Positions 1 to 11,281 of a stretch of 64,000 nt of DNA are shown in pieces. Numbering within the stretch: position 1 is the stretch's first letter; each line of letters opens with the position of its first letter. Made by a program: the position numbers and the translations under genes. The notes beneath the pieces were generated by a model. It was not told the DNA's origin. It worked only from the letters and a program-made list of their open reading frames with translations, and did no database searches. Location: assembly GCA_029204225.1 (NCBI GenBank), contig CM055096.1, positions 73,602,919-73,666,918 of the forward strand. The letters run 5' to 3'. The DNA comes from Diphasiastrum complanatum. Its lineage: Eukaryota; Streptophyta; Lycopodiopsida; Lycopodiales; Lycopodiaceae.

Positions 1-2100
1 TACCATCTACATTGCATGTTATCATCCAACGTACCTCGCTTCGCCAACTTAAAAATCTAAAAACATAAGTTTCCAATACCACTTTAGAATGTGATTAGGT
101 GCCACAAAGAAACAAACCTGATCAATGTATTCTTCTCTTGCCTTTCTTTCATCTGGATTAGTACTAAGGGCTAGCTGCAGCATTGATACAAGAGTGGGCA
201 GATCCATTAAATTGTATCAATATGACCTCAGCCAATAGCAAGCTGACTACACAATCCAAATTGATTTGCCAAAGTTAAATATATTTTCATAAATATTAAA
301 CAAAATAATGCATAAGATTAAGTTGACAGTGATACATATAGATGATAGGGCTTCAACTTGGTGGAGGACCCACAAACATAACACTTCGGATATCGATATT
401 CATAGATAGCAATTTCTCGGTGTAGTGTTCTTTACTTTTCTCAACGTATGTTGAATTTTCTTCTTGGTAAGCCTACAAAGTGTCATACGAACCAGGTGAG
501 TATCCCTAGAGCACCACAGTAGAATTCAAACACTTAAACCTCAAACACATTATATAGGATTTTGATTTGTTGAAGTGCTAATGCAAGTGTTGGGTGAGCT
601 TGAACAATGGTTAGACTGTTGGTGGCAGCCCAGATGATGGACACTCCATCATCAGAAGAGTTGGCCTTCTATAGCTGCTGCGCTTGGGAGTAGTGATATA
701 TGAGTGGCTTGACGTCCCTCTGTTGAAGCGGTGCTACACCTTTGGTTTTAAATACTTTAATCTGTCATGGTGTCAATCAGGATTAAAAGGGTTGTTTACA
801 AGTATTTTGAACACATCATGCCCTTTTCAAAGTGGAGATTGGATCCTTCCAGATTTGAGTATTCAAACAACACTGCAACTAAACCATGGACTAAAGACAA
901 ATGCCAACACATACTATTTTAGGTGGGATGAAATCAAATTGTTTAACCTTCTATCCACATTGTGTGATAATTTCAGCTGTGGGTTAGGATCTAGATTTCA
1001 ATACTTTCATATACCATCATGCCATTTGTGAAGGATCCAATTCAGGGGTGTAAATTATGCAGAGCCTAGCTTTTGTAAATCTTCTATTTCATATTAGGAG
1101 ATTTCTCAGCTTTGATTAACTTCATTCTTATAGTTATTTGTGGCCCATGGGGAGGGGGTTAAAGAGAGTTGCCCCAAAACAAAAAAGCAAACCTCCAAAA
1201 AACAAAGTTAAAAGAGCAGGAGTAGTGTTTGGTAAACTTTGTGATGTTTCCTTAAAAAAGCCACATGTCAAAGAGATTTTGGGCTTTTAAGGTGCGACAT
1301 GCTCGACATAAGACTTAAGATTCATGATTTGGAAATTTTGACAAATTTTTTTGCATGCCAATTTTTGGAAAACAATGTTGGGTCCATTTGTGGATTATGT
1401 AGGTTTTTCTACATAATGAGGGAGGGGTTTGAAGGCTTCTTTCGTTGAAAAATACTTGGCCGGGAAAAGGTGGGGTGGGGTGCCCAGGGTTTTTAAAAGG
1501 ATCACCCTAATTAAAACAATTTAAATGGGGGAGGGGATTACATCCTGTACACATGGAGCTTGGAAAGATAGCTTTTAGCCTCCTAAATGTTCAACCTAAA
1601 TAGTTTCTTAAACTTCCTATACTCCAGCATTGAAGATCCACTCGCATCCTTTGACTTTAAGGCCTCCAAAGTGAGTGCAACATCTTCAAAGCTATACTCA
1701 GTTACCATGACATTGAGGGTTTTGGCCATGCTTAGTCTTACCCTCTTCGTGAAGACCCGTGAGGAGCAATGTTCTTCTAAAGTGGGCTCGATCATAGGTA
1801 GATATTCCACTTCCATGAAGTTATGAAATTGTGTGAGGAGGCAAAAGAGTAGAAGGGGGGTTGAGGCCCCCAGGGCAACCCAGGCTAGATCCAAATAGCA
1901 CAACCATGGGCTGATGTGAAAATAGGTAAAACTAGGAGCAGGTGCTGAAATATTTGCAATATATATATATCGTAGTATAGCCTTGAAAAAGTAAAATTAG
2001 CGTAAGCTATTCACCTGATTTGTAGTGGGGTTTCAATTGTCGCATGCCCAAACTCTTCCACACAAACACGCACATGGGAAAGTATGGCATATACATACAT
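1..2100. other. Unassigned intergenic DNA
   Basis: I see no gene here that I can support. A 115-codon open frame at 684-1031 (+) and overlapping frames near 1.6-1.9 kb match no family I recognise and have no supporting context. A small perfect hairpin (9-bp arms, attatgtag/ctacataat) lies near 1,394-1,417. Nothing else stands out. Confidence 0.5.
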
Positions 2101-2113
2101 ATACACACATGTA

Positions 2114-2190
2114 TAGGATTAGAGTATATATAGGGTTAGAGTTAGGGTTAGGGTTAGATATTAGGATTAGGTTTAGGGTTAAGAGTGAGT
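2114..2190 (+). repeat. Degenerate telomere-like (TTTAGGG/TTAGGG) patch
   Basis: A short run of imperfect ttagggt and tttaggg units (gggttagagttagggttagg and following bases) sits just before the CA-rich block. It resembles a small interstitial telomere-like repeat. Only a few units are intact, so it could be chance low-complexity sequence. Confidence 0.4.
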
Positions 2191-2405
2191 ATAGTACTGA
2201 CTTGTCAGATTGTATAAGAATTAGTATAGTGAAAAATCAATTTTTGATAATCAAGAGTAGTTGAGAATGATTATTCAAGATGAATTTAGGTATGAAATTG
2301 AATTAGATCGATGCTGATCCATAGGTTGACCAATCAACCAATGTTTAACAATATTCTAAATTTGTTTTAGATCTTAATTTATCTCTGGAAACCATTTTCA
2401 AGTGG

Positions 2406-2434
2406 CACACACACACACACTTCGTAAACACATG

Positions 2435-2486
<52 letters not shown>

Positions 2487-2836
2487 TGCACAACACATAC
2501 ACACACAACACACACATAAACATACACACGTGCACACACACATCACATGCCCGCACAACATATACACATACATATACACGCATACCCACACACACCACAC
2601 ACACATACACACACAAGACATACATGTACAAACAAGCACACATGCACACAACACATACACATACACATACACACACAAATACACACCCACACACACACAC
2701 ACACAGACGCGTGCGCACACACACACACACACACATACATATACACACGTACACATCACACATGCACACAAAACACACTCATACATGTACATTGTGCACA
2801 CACAACGTGCAAACACACATACACATACACATACAT
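2406..2836. repeat. CA/TG microsatellite block
   Basis: About 430 bp of almost pure CA dinucleotides, with a pure (CA) core near 2,439-2,482 and scattered aca/cat/tac interruptions. All six frames stay open across it. Long His/Thr-rich plus-strand frames and Cys/Val-rich minus-strand frames are by-products of the repeat and are not genes. Confidence 0.95.
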
Positions 2837-2919
2837 GTTGGGCTCTATGAACCCTGAACCTGCATACGTCACATACAAGCACACTTTTTGTACTAACACA
2901 TTCTCTGTCGCCTTCGATC

Positions 2920-3122
2920 TTCGACCGCCCGTCATTGATATATATATATCCAAATCATCGGCCGTTACCCAGATCGTCGGGCCGCCGAGTATACCCACTA
3001 GATCATCAGTCACCACCTAGATCGAAAAATCATCGCCCGTCAACGACATACTGAATTTCCAAATCATCGGTTGTCACCTAGATCGGCCGCCATTGCCCAT
3101 TAACGACGGGCACTCTTTACTA

Positions 3123-3193
<71 letters not shown>

Positions 3194-3263
3194 TATATAC
3201 AATGGACAATGGATGGCCGATGGTCGTTGACGGGTGGCCGATGGTCGCTGATGGATGGCCGAT
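2920..3263. repeat. Imperfect inverted repeats flanking a (TA)n(CA)n tract
   Basis: Left of the microsatellite (about 2,925-3,112) are several degenerate copies of a motif like aaatcatcggccgt..cctagatcg, ending in cattaacgacgggc. Right of it (about 3,205-3,263) is a 21-bp unit, ggccgatggtcgttgacgg, repeated about 2.5 times; this is the approximate reverse complement of the left motif. The two arms enclose a (TA)~23 (CA)~11 tract at 3,124-3,193, so the block could fold into a long imperfect hairpin. Confidence 0.6.
3124..3193. repeat. (TA)n(CA)n compound microsatellite
   Basis: Pure TA dinucleotides from 3,124 to about 3,170 run straight into CA dinucleotides up to about 3,193. The TA part can extrude as a cruciform. 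Confidence 0.95.
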
Positions 3264-3450
3264 GTATGTGTGTGTATATACGTGAGTGCATGTATTATCT
3301 ACGTATGTGAATTTGTGTGTATGATTTGTGCTTGATGGTGATGGTGTGTGTGATTTATGTGGTCAATGGTGTGTGTGTGAAATGTACGTGTGTGTATGCA
3401 TGTGTGATTTATGTGGCCGATGGTGTGTGCATGTCTGTATGGGTCTGTAT
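3264..3450. repeat. TG-rich degenerate repeat
   Basis: TG-rich DNA containing two copies of a longer unit, gtgtgatttatgtgg(c/t)c(g/a)atggtgtgtg, near 3,347 and 3,403. It has no coding character. Confidence 0.6.
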
Positions 3451-3630
3451 GGGGACTTTTTTTTATCTCCCTTTTAAAAAAAGAAAACTTAATTTATGGG
3501 GAGCCAAAAAGCCCCTTCATTTTTTTTTTGTTTTATGGAAAGTGGGAGTTCACATTTTTAAGTGGATTTACATTCATATTTTTTTATGAGAGGTTTACAT
3601 TTAAGAAAAAGTGTATGTGTGTGCGTGCGT

Positions 3631-3654
3631 TGGGGGGGGGGGGGGGGGGGGGGG
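3631..3654. repeat. Poly-G tract (about 24 bp)
   Basis: An uninterrupted run of about 24 guanines. Long mononucleotide G runs are prone to length error in sequencing and to quadruplex formation. Confidence 0.9.
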
Positions 3655-3801
3655 CAGTAAATATTGATATATTTACTTTTAATGGAATGGAGACACCCCC
3701 TTGTTTATATATCTACACACACACACATTTTAACCTTCTTCATTTTTTTTAGGGGCATGGAGGGACATCCCTCCCTCTATGAGTGGTTGGTCAGCCTGTG
3801 T

Positions 3802-3924
3802 AGAGAGAGAGAGAGAGAGAGAGAGAGAAGTGGGCCCCATGGAAAAGAGAGAAGGAGAAAAAAGGACTCTAGACTTTATACTTCATACAATATACCTCAT
3901 CCACAAAAAGTTTTTTATATGAAG

Positions 3925-3982
<58 letters not shown>

Positions 3983-4130
3983 ACACACACACACACGCAT
4001 TCATTGTGTTGGGGGTCACACACACAATGAACACGTGCACATGCACACACACACACAGGCATGCGTGCATGCACGCACACACACACACACACACACACTC
4101 ACACGTGCGTGCATGCGTGTGTGTGTGCAC
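3802..4130. repeat. GA, TG and CA microsatellite cluster
   Basis: (GA)~14 at 3,802-3,829, (GT)~26 at 3,926-3,979 followed immediately by (CA)~8 to about 3,997, then mixed CA/CG tracts to about 4,112 and TG to 4,130. A GT run directly abutting a CA run is a perfect inverted repeat and could form a hairpin. Confidence 0.9.
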
Positions 4131-4149
4131 GCGTTTGTGTTCCTAATTT

Positions 4150-4780
4150 TTTCTTTTTATTGTCTTTTTTACTCCCCTCGCCCCATCCCCCTCCCTTTTT
4201 TTTAATTGTGCATTTTTTGGCCCATGGATAAAAGCTTGTGGGTAACGATTTAGGAGTTAAAGCTAGTGAGTTTGGGCTTGTGGTTAAACATTCCTGAAAA
4301 TGGTGGGGCAAGATAGAGATTTGAAGGATTGAAAAAAAAAAATCAGTTTAAGGTAGTCAAGAAAATTTTTATGTTCATGATTTATAGGTAAAACTTTGCT
4401 AATTCAAAATAAATAAGAAAGCCATGTAATAAAGATTATTGGCTAAAGTTTAAAGCACATGAAGTGTGTGAAGAAAATAATACATTTCAAACTTTAAACA
4501 TTTGAATTTAGAGAAAAGTATTTGAATTTAGTGATTAGGAGGGAGGGGTGGGGAATCTTTTTGGGGCCCACCCCCAATGCACACAATGGGCTCCTCTCAT
4601 TTTTAGCACCCTGCGCACGCGTCAGGGTGGCCAGGCAGGGAGATTTTTTATTTATTTTTTAAATTGCTTGCCTTGGTGCCACGTGTCGAGCACCAGGGTT
4701 TATCCCATAAGCAAATCTCTGAGATAAACCAGTACCTATATATAACTGAACCCACCTATTTACTCACATGTGTGCAGGTG
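4150..4780. other. AT-rich unassigned spacer
   Basis: No open frame with a family match, no LTR end and no primer site seen. The stretch becomes GC-rich toward 4,600 as it approaches the minisatellite. Confidence 0.4.
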
Positions 4781-4813
4781 GGTGTGAAGCTGCCCATTGC
4801 CACCTGCCTGGTT

Positions 4814-4990
4814 CCCGGTGCCAGCTGGGCCTGCCCGGCGCCACCCACCTGGTGCTGGTGCCCCTGCCCGGTGCCACCTGGGCACTGCCTGCCCGGCGCC
4901 ACCCACCTGGCGTCGGTGCCCCTGCCTGGCGCCACCTGGGCACTGCCTGCCCCCTGGCGCACCCGCCCTGGCGCCACAGCGCCCGCTTGC
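4814..4990. repeat. 58-bp GC-rich minisatellite
   Basis: A 58-bp unit beginning cccggcgccacccacctgg starts at 4,834 and again at 4,892 with few differences, and a shortened third copy starts at 4,950. A partial unit precedes at 4,814. The block is strongly GC-rich in AT-rich surroundings and leaves several overlapping frames open on both strands; none has a recognisable domain. Confidence 0.8.
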
Positions 4991-5202
4991 GGCTTTTTGG
5001 CCAGCCCTTGGCTGGCGCACCTTGACGCGCCAGGGTGCTACAATTATGTGGAGCCCACACAATTTGCAAATGTATGGGGATATGCACTTTCCCCATACAC
5101 GCATCTTCCTCCCCAAGTTTTTTAGTTAGAAAAAGCTTATGCATGGGTGAGGGGAGAGGATACATGGGTGCACCCATACACATGCGCAAAAGTGTACATA
5201 AG

Positions 5203-5206
5203 TTTA

Positions 5207-5239
<33 letters not shown>

Positions 5240-5242
5240 ATA
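5203..5242. repeat. TA-rich microsatellite
   Basis: Imperfect (TA)n with ttta interruptions. Nothing coding is associated with it. Confidence 0.9.
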
Positions 5243-5589
5243 CACAAATGTATATTTTATTTGATGATGATGAATAATTTGATGAATAAGTTGGTGATGA
5301 TAATTAATTTATTCATTCATAGATAGACGTTTACACATCAATTAGTTCTAGACAGAGGGCTAGAGTAAGCTATCAAATGATTTTTGAATCGTCATAGCCA
5401 TTACAAAACTAAGATAGCTTCGACTACGTGGTTTCTACTGCAATTCCCTTGTGCTCTCCACACATCACCTTACTTGTATCTTTATACTTTCTAAATCGAT
5501 TTATTGTCTTATTGCGTTCAAATTAATTTAAGTGTGTAGTTATGTTTTCTTTATTTATCATTCTGTCTGATATTGTCTTACAATTTTGT

Positions 5590-7665
5590 CTGAATCGTCT
5601 ACTTTACTTCTGCAACAAACAATCGTAAGATTGTTGTGGTGGATCTATGATCATCATAGTCACCTCCCCAATAAACATCCACATAGCCACACAACTCAGG
5701 TAAACCATCATGCTTCCTGTAAATCAAGCCATACTCTGAAGTGCCTTTCACATAACGCAAAATGCGTTTAGCTGTCTTCCAATGCGTTTCCGTAGGTGCT
5801 GCCATAAACTAACTTACAATGCCAACAACATAGCATATATCTGGTCTAGTCATGGTAAGGTAAATCAAGCTCCCTACTAACTATCTATACAGCGTAGCAT
5901 CAAATGACTGTGACTCATCAAGCTTAGAAAGCTTTTTACCTGGTTCAATAGGAGTATTCAATGGTTTGCAATCCTACAACCTAAACCTGTGCAGCAACTC
6001 TTTGACATACTTCACCTGTGTTAAACCCACTTCGTGTCCTTTTTGCCACACCTCTACTCCAAGGCAATAATGCAACAGGCTGAGATCTGTCATCTCGAAT
6101 TGTTCCATGAGGTCTTTCTTGATCATGTCTATTATCTCTTGATTATTTCCCGTAATAATCAAGTCATCAACATAAAGAGCAATCAAAGCAACCATACCAT
6201 CAAAGCATAAGACATATAGATTTGGATCAGAATGTGTTCTCACCATCCCCTTTCAACGAAAGTAGGCATCAATCCTGTTATACCACGCACGTGGTGCCTG
6301 TTTAAGACCATAAAGCGCTTTCTTCAAACGACATACTTTATTTTCCTGTCCCTTCGCTACAAAGCCTTCAAGTTGATCCATGAACACTTCTTCTTCTAAC
6401 TCACCATTTAGAAAAGCAGATTTCACATCCATCTGATGCATACCCATTTGCAACCAATGTGTTTCTTGCCAACTAATGGATCTACTAAGTCCCATGTGTT
6501 ATGTTTAGCAATTGACTCCATCTCCTCTCCCATGGCCTTGACCCAAATGTCATCATCCTTCGCTTCACCATAAGTCGAAGGTTCTTTGCTTTGAATAATG
6601 CTAGATAAGAGAGCATAATTTGCTTCATACCTTTCAGGTTGTGTCTTCTCTCTTGTTGATCTTCGTAGCTCTCCCTGGCTAGATGATCTTGGAAAGTCAT
6701 CCATGTCATTCGAGAGGGGCCTTGTCTTTCACCTACCGGAATGGTGATTGGGGATGTTTGGGGCTTGGTGTAGGAACTGAGGCAATATCAAGAACTTCTC
6801 TAACAGTTGTGAGGTCGTCAGGCGGTTGAATTTGAAGCGATTTTTTCATCTTTTCTTTCATAGCATGGCCACGTGGTTGAGGCTTCGGTTGTGGGGAGGT
6901 GGGTGGATGAGGAATGGGTGGTACGTCATGGAGGATCTCATCATCAATTTGAAAGGTGGTCTCCTCCTCGATCCAGTTCCATCTTGGAAGCATGTTGCGG
7001 ATAGGCTCTAAGTGGAAGTGTTTCCATGTAATTGAGGAACTGAATATCAGAAATGTCCAATTTTTTTGGGCAATTATGAATTCATAAGACATTCTCATCT
7101 ATGAATAGATCTTCTAATTCATTAGTAGATAGTCACACAACATTTAGTAACTCATCATTGTGTGGAAGGATATCAATAAAATTGATATTGATGATAGGTG
7201 TATCAAGATCAGTCAATTGATCATGATCGATCGGGAGTGGAGAGGTACAATCATCCTGATGCTGAGCACAGTAATCGGCATTCACACAATCAATGGTAGC
7301 TAAACTGTGACTCCAGTTTATGATATTAGTAGATTTAATATAGTGACAAGTCCAGTGCTTCCTTAGAGGTTTTGCACGTGGTAACGTGAGATATTTGGGA
7401 GTCGGCTAGATTGAGTGTGATACATGCTTGGGCCTTCTGATCTTTGATCCTCCAGGCCTTTGCTTGATCACCATCTTCTAGTTTCAGGTCTGCATCTTCT
7501 ACTACATCCCAAAGATCTCTATCTATCAGCATCATATTAAGTTTTAACTTCCAAATGTAGAAGTTAGAACCATTTAACTTGTTAATGACTCTAGCTTCAC
7601 TGAGTGATGAAGATGAAGAGCTACCTATATGAGACATGAGAACAATATACAAATAAAACAAACTT
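5590..7665 (-). pseudogene. Ty1/copia polyprotein remnant (gag + RT/RNase H, no protease/integrase core)
   Basis: This is a minus-strand copia polyprotein in pieces. At its 5' side (7,661-7,335) is a gag N-terminus containing NGSNFYIWKLKLNMML, the UBN2/DUF4219 type. At about 7,098-6,423 come the end of integrase, a Pro-rich linker and the start of reverse transcriptase (DDDIWVKAMGEEMESI, then GCKWV). At 6,495-6,253 is [18 protein letters not shown] with [13 protein letters not shown]; at 6,246-5,974 the catalytic YVDD. At 5,805-5,599 is RNase H sequence resembling W-T-A-KRILRYVKGT. The gag zinc knuckle, protease and integrase catalytic core are absent; only about 240 bp separate the gag frame from the frame holding the integrase end. 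Frameshifts separate the blocks, so it is inactive. The 5' LTR and PBS lie at 7,690-8,984; no 3' LTR was found. Confidence 0.85.
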
Positions 7666-7689
7666 AATCTCTCAGTTTATTTGAGCTAT

Positions 7690-7701
7690 GCTTTGATACC
7701 A
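7690..7701 (-). other. Primer-binding site (tRNA-iMet type) of the 5.6-9.0 kb copia
   Basis: Read on the minus strand this is TGGTATCAAAGC, one base different from the usual initiator-Met PBS TGGTATCAGAGC. It lies a few bases inside the LTR end and fixes both the element type and its orientation. Confidence 0.8.
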
Positions 7702-7707
7702 ATCTCA

Positions 7708-8984
7708 TGATCATGCAAGGGAGATAGAATAATGTGAACGGAGAAGAGAGCAGGAATATTGCGGAACAGCTCTCCCGTTCTAATCAGCTGCTAAATGCAA
7801 AAACAATCTAATAGACAGCTTATGCTAAATGTAATCACAGCGTTTAAGTGTTCTAATTGCCCAACAAGATTTTATAAAATTAATTCATACTCTGAAACAA
7901 GAGTACACTCCGCGAAGAGATTAGAGATGATTTGTATTTGGTACTACTAAAATCAGATTCAATGTGAAGTGTAGTTCTAAAATAAATGGAAGAGCAGCAT
8001 GATAATGCGAGTTCCTCAGGCGTCAAAGACAGCCATCGTCTGATCAGAAACTAAGGAGTCGTAGACGTCCGTGTTCTGATCAAAGTGAATAAACAAGCAT
8101 GATCATACAACAATGAAAGTGCATTCAATCACAACAAGCATTCATCTACATTGTACACAGATAAAAACAACCTGCTGCTATATTACACTGAAGCACAATA
8201 CAAAATAGCAATTACAACAAAAAATGACAGCATAATTGGGAGGCTCAAATAATGTGTCTCATGGACAGAGCAACCCGTAATCTCTGCTTGGATGATCTAT
8301 TTATAGACTTCATCCATGTATTAATTACATTTAATGCTTGTCACCTAATTAGGAAAGTCATTGTACTTGGAAGTATATGGCTTTAGTGACAACTGTACAC
8401 AATATTTACGGTCAATAATTCAGCATCATTGACACGGACGAGGACATCGCTGGAACGTTCCTTGTTTATTTTAGACGACCTTTGGGATTTTTCTATCTCT
8501 TCACATCGCATTTTTTGCAAGAAGCCGAAGGTGTGTTAAAAACAGTTAAGCTTTTGAACTATGAAAGTGTCGCATTTTAGGAAATGCAAAAAAGACGAAG
8601 TTGTTGAAAACATAGTGTATTTCTACAGATTGTTGAAAAAGTAATGTATTTTTGTAGACTTGTTCTAAATGCAAGTTTTGTGGAAGTCGTTGAAGATGGC
8701 CAAGTCTTCAATGACTTCAAGTTATTAAACTTGACATCTGAACTTTGAAACTATGATAGGATTGGTTATTCTTTCCTAGATATCAGCCGGAAGCCTGTTG
8801 TAGACGTTCTTCAAATAAATTGGCTGTCTAAGTTTGTGATTCCTGCAGGTATTAGATGAGCAGACGTAGAACCAAAGTTGGTTTCACCTGACCCTAGATC
8901 AATGATCAATAAACATGCAGGAAGAATCATGAAATAGAAAATAGTCATTCACCAAGGAGGAAACTGTGGGCTTAATTTCCAACA
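7708..8984 (-). repeat. 5' LTR of minus-strand copia (about 1.28 kb)
   Basis: On the minus strand the LTR begins TGTTGGAAATTAAGCCCAC at 8,984 and ends ..GCATGATCA at about 7,708, followed by the PBS. It contains a good TATA box on the minus strand (CTATAAATAG, 8,298-8,307), as expected for a U3 promoter. No matching 3' LTR is visible left of 5,590, so the element is truncated. The start is sharp; the inner end is inferred from PBS spacing. Confidence 0.7.
8298..8307 (-). promoter_or_regulatory. TATA box in copia LTR
   Basis: CTATAAATAG on the minus strand, inside the LTR and in the element's own orientation. It is likely the core promoter of that retroelement. Confidence 0.5.
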
Positions 8985-9377
8985 ATTAGAAAGTCAATAA
9001 AAGGACTTTAGGCCTTTTTGCGGGACTTATAATGTCACAGAGCCTAAATGTCAAGTTAGTGAATAAAGTTGGGTTTCCCTCCAATTTGAATAAAATCTGC
9101 ATTTAGGATTAGTTTGGGAGTGATTTTGCCTGATTTGAGTGGATTTGCTTGTTTAAAATCTAATATGATTGTGGAACAGAGAAAGTTATTCAGATAACCA
9201 ATCTTAAGATCCATTTGGATCTGAGATATCAGAAAAAACAACAAAAATCGGCCAAATCTGTTAGATTTTGGTCAAAAGGAGACAAAAATCGTCATCAGAG
9301 TTGATAACTTTTTGCCCTCTTTCAGGAAACATTTGCCGAGTTGCGAACACCTTCGGTTTTGATCAAAAACTTTCAGT

Positions 9378-10088
9378 TTGAAGGGCGAACAATCTTTCCC
9401 AGCAAATTTTCAGAAACATCAGAAAAACCACCAAAAAATATCAAAAAATCACCAAAACTTTAAAAATACAGAAATAGAACCTTCACCGGATTCACTGTGC
9501 ATAGGTGTGATTCAGATCTATCTATTGCCAGGTCGGCAAAAAATAATATCAGAAATAGAAGGTTTCAAAGTTCATTTTTCACCAATGCAATCACCGAATA
9601 ATCCATGTACATATATGAATGCTCAGTTGCATTATCATGAAGAACCCTTCAAGATGACTGAACTAGAAGCACTGCAAATAGAACTGCTCATGAACATTTT
9701 GTCTAGTAAGATCAATATTTCATTGGGAGAGTTTCTGAAGTTGGTGCCAAAAGCAAAAGAAGTATTAGCACAACAGTTAACTCAAGCTGAATCAGAAGTC
9801 CATCAAGAGCCACTTTTTTGTGCTGGATTTGAAGAATCTAATGAAGTACTCCATGTCGGAGCAGCTTGGGAAAGTGAGCAAAAAAATATTACCCTGCCGA
9901 TACAGCATAGACAATTTCCTAATGGAGCAACTGTGATAGATGACGGTTCGGGAGTTAACCTGATTTCTACAAAGCTATGTGCAAAATGGGGCCTTACAAA
10001 GATAAAACCTGCGACTTTTGCCATTAAACTGGCTGATCATCTGCAAGGAATGGTTGAAGATATACCTGTCAGAATTGCCGGAGTATAG
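9378..10088 (+). CDS. Gag/protease-like frame of the nonautonomous LTR element
   Basis: 236 codons. The C-terminal third has the retroviral-like aspartic protease pattern: GATVIDDGSGVNLIS, then TFAIKLADH. After the stop at 10,086 the same reading continues with FIVMGLPKAPNVYR and LLGRPW, matching the usual end of this protease fold, so the stop probably breaks a longer frame. The N-terminal half is Asn/Lys/Gln-rich and unrecognised. The role would be cleavage of the element's own polyprotein. A fragment or a slightly decayed copy is most likely. Confidence 0.55.
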   Translation: MKGEQSFPANFQKHQKNHQKISKNHQNFKNTEIEPSPDSLCIGVIQIYLLPGRQKIISEIEGFKVHFSPMQSPNNPCTYMNAQLHYHEEPFKMTELEALQIELLMNILSSKINISLGEFLKLVPKAKEVLAQQLTQAESEVHQEPLFCAGFEESNEVLHVGAAWESEQKNITLPIQHRQFPNGATVIDDGSGVNLISTKLCAKWGLTKIKPATFAIKLADHLQGMVEDIPVRIAGV

Positions 10089-10300
10089 TTCTTCATTACT
10101 TTCATAGTAATGGGCTTACCGAAAGCACCAAATGTCTACCGAGTCCTATTGGGACGCCCATGGGTATGAGTTGTGCAAGTAATTCATAACTGGAGTACCA
10201 AAAAATCACTTTTAAAAATCATGAACATGCAGTCAAGGTTGATCCTGTAAGTTGGACTATCAAACCAGCGGTTCAAAAAGAGAATGATGATTCATCAACA

Positions 10301-11231
10301 ATGGACCATACTTGTGACCGACCAGTAAAAAATTTGGGAGTCCATTACGACTCTCAAATTGATACTGTCAACTGGAATGAAGCTCTTGCAACGATTGACT
10401 GTACAGCAGGTTATATGTGTCAACAAGATAATCAATCAAATTTGAGCGAGATTTCATTATTGGATCAAACCTTGGATACATCAATCACTTTTTCATTGAA
10501 TGTGCTGAATGTAACGTGGATATCAATGGAGCCTATACCGGATCCGATTGAAGATAAACTCATTCTTGTGAGTCATGCCTTGACTTATGATGACAATGCA
10601 AAACCTACTGATGAGCACATTCTAAATCATATGGATCCGACCAGATTTGGAGTGCGTAATATTCTTGATGAACCAACAATAAAACCGCCAAAAGTAGTTA
10701 TATGGAAGGAAGACAGGATCACAGGTTTAATTACGGAATGTCGTGCAAGAATAAGTGGAAGAATTTGGGATTGGCCATGGATAGAATTACTATCCATATG
10801 CCAAACTGGCCAATCGACCACCAACCATATAGTTGGGAGATATTAGTGGACTTCCATCGACCCCTAGCGGGAGTATATCCACTCTCCTGATCCCACAGTC
10901 AGGCAATCGGGGTTGTTCGCAAAAAGATCTCACTCTCTTGGCATCCGTGGCAACGCGATGGGATGATTGCCTTCCTACTTTGGCATTCGATCCGAATAAG
11001 CCAATGGTGTTTGAGAGTATCAAGAATCAGCTGCCAGTGGCCAGATTGTATTTTCGTGCAGCAATGATGGGAGGCTCCTGGGAATCTCGGTTCACAGCTT
11101 GGACAATTTCAAAGTGGATCGCCGGAGCCCATCATTGTTTTTTATCGCACAATTTAGATTTCAACACTACCCAACTCGATTTCATGGAGAAGATAAAGAT
11201 TCGACGTGATGCAAATAAGAGTCCACAGTAA
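10301..11231 (+). pseudogene. Unrecognised frames downstream of the protease
   Basis: Two frames, 10,301-10,846 and 10,833-11,231, follow the protease and overlap by a few codons, suggesting one original frame broken by an indel. The first is acidic and Asp/Ile/Thr-rich; the second contains LTLLASVATRWDDCLPTL and ends about 50 bp before the 3' LTR. I recognise neither. Their position, where RT-integrase would sit in an autonomous element, suggests an element-specific or captured protein, but I cannot assign a function. Confidence 0.35.
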
Positions 11232-11281
11232 CTGCATCTCGCAGGTGTCATGGGACCGCCACCAATTTTGGTGGGGGATAT

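Noticed and set aside
684-1031. 115-codon plus-strand frame
   Set aside because: No family similarity, no context and length within chance expectation for AT-rich DNA.
2345-3020. Several long open frames on both strands (His/Thr-rich or Cys/Val-rich)
   Set aside because: They are translations of CA/TG dinucleotides; all frames are open for the same compositional reason.
2406-4130. Regularly spaced repeats as a CRISPR array
   Set aside because: The repeats are simple dinucleotides without unique spacers, and the sequence is from a plant nuclear genome.
4664-5189. Overlapping Pro/Ala-rich or Gly-rich frames on both strands
   Set aside because: They follow the 58-bp GC-rich minisatellite; no domain, and frames are open on both strands at once.
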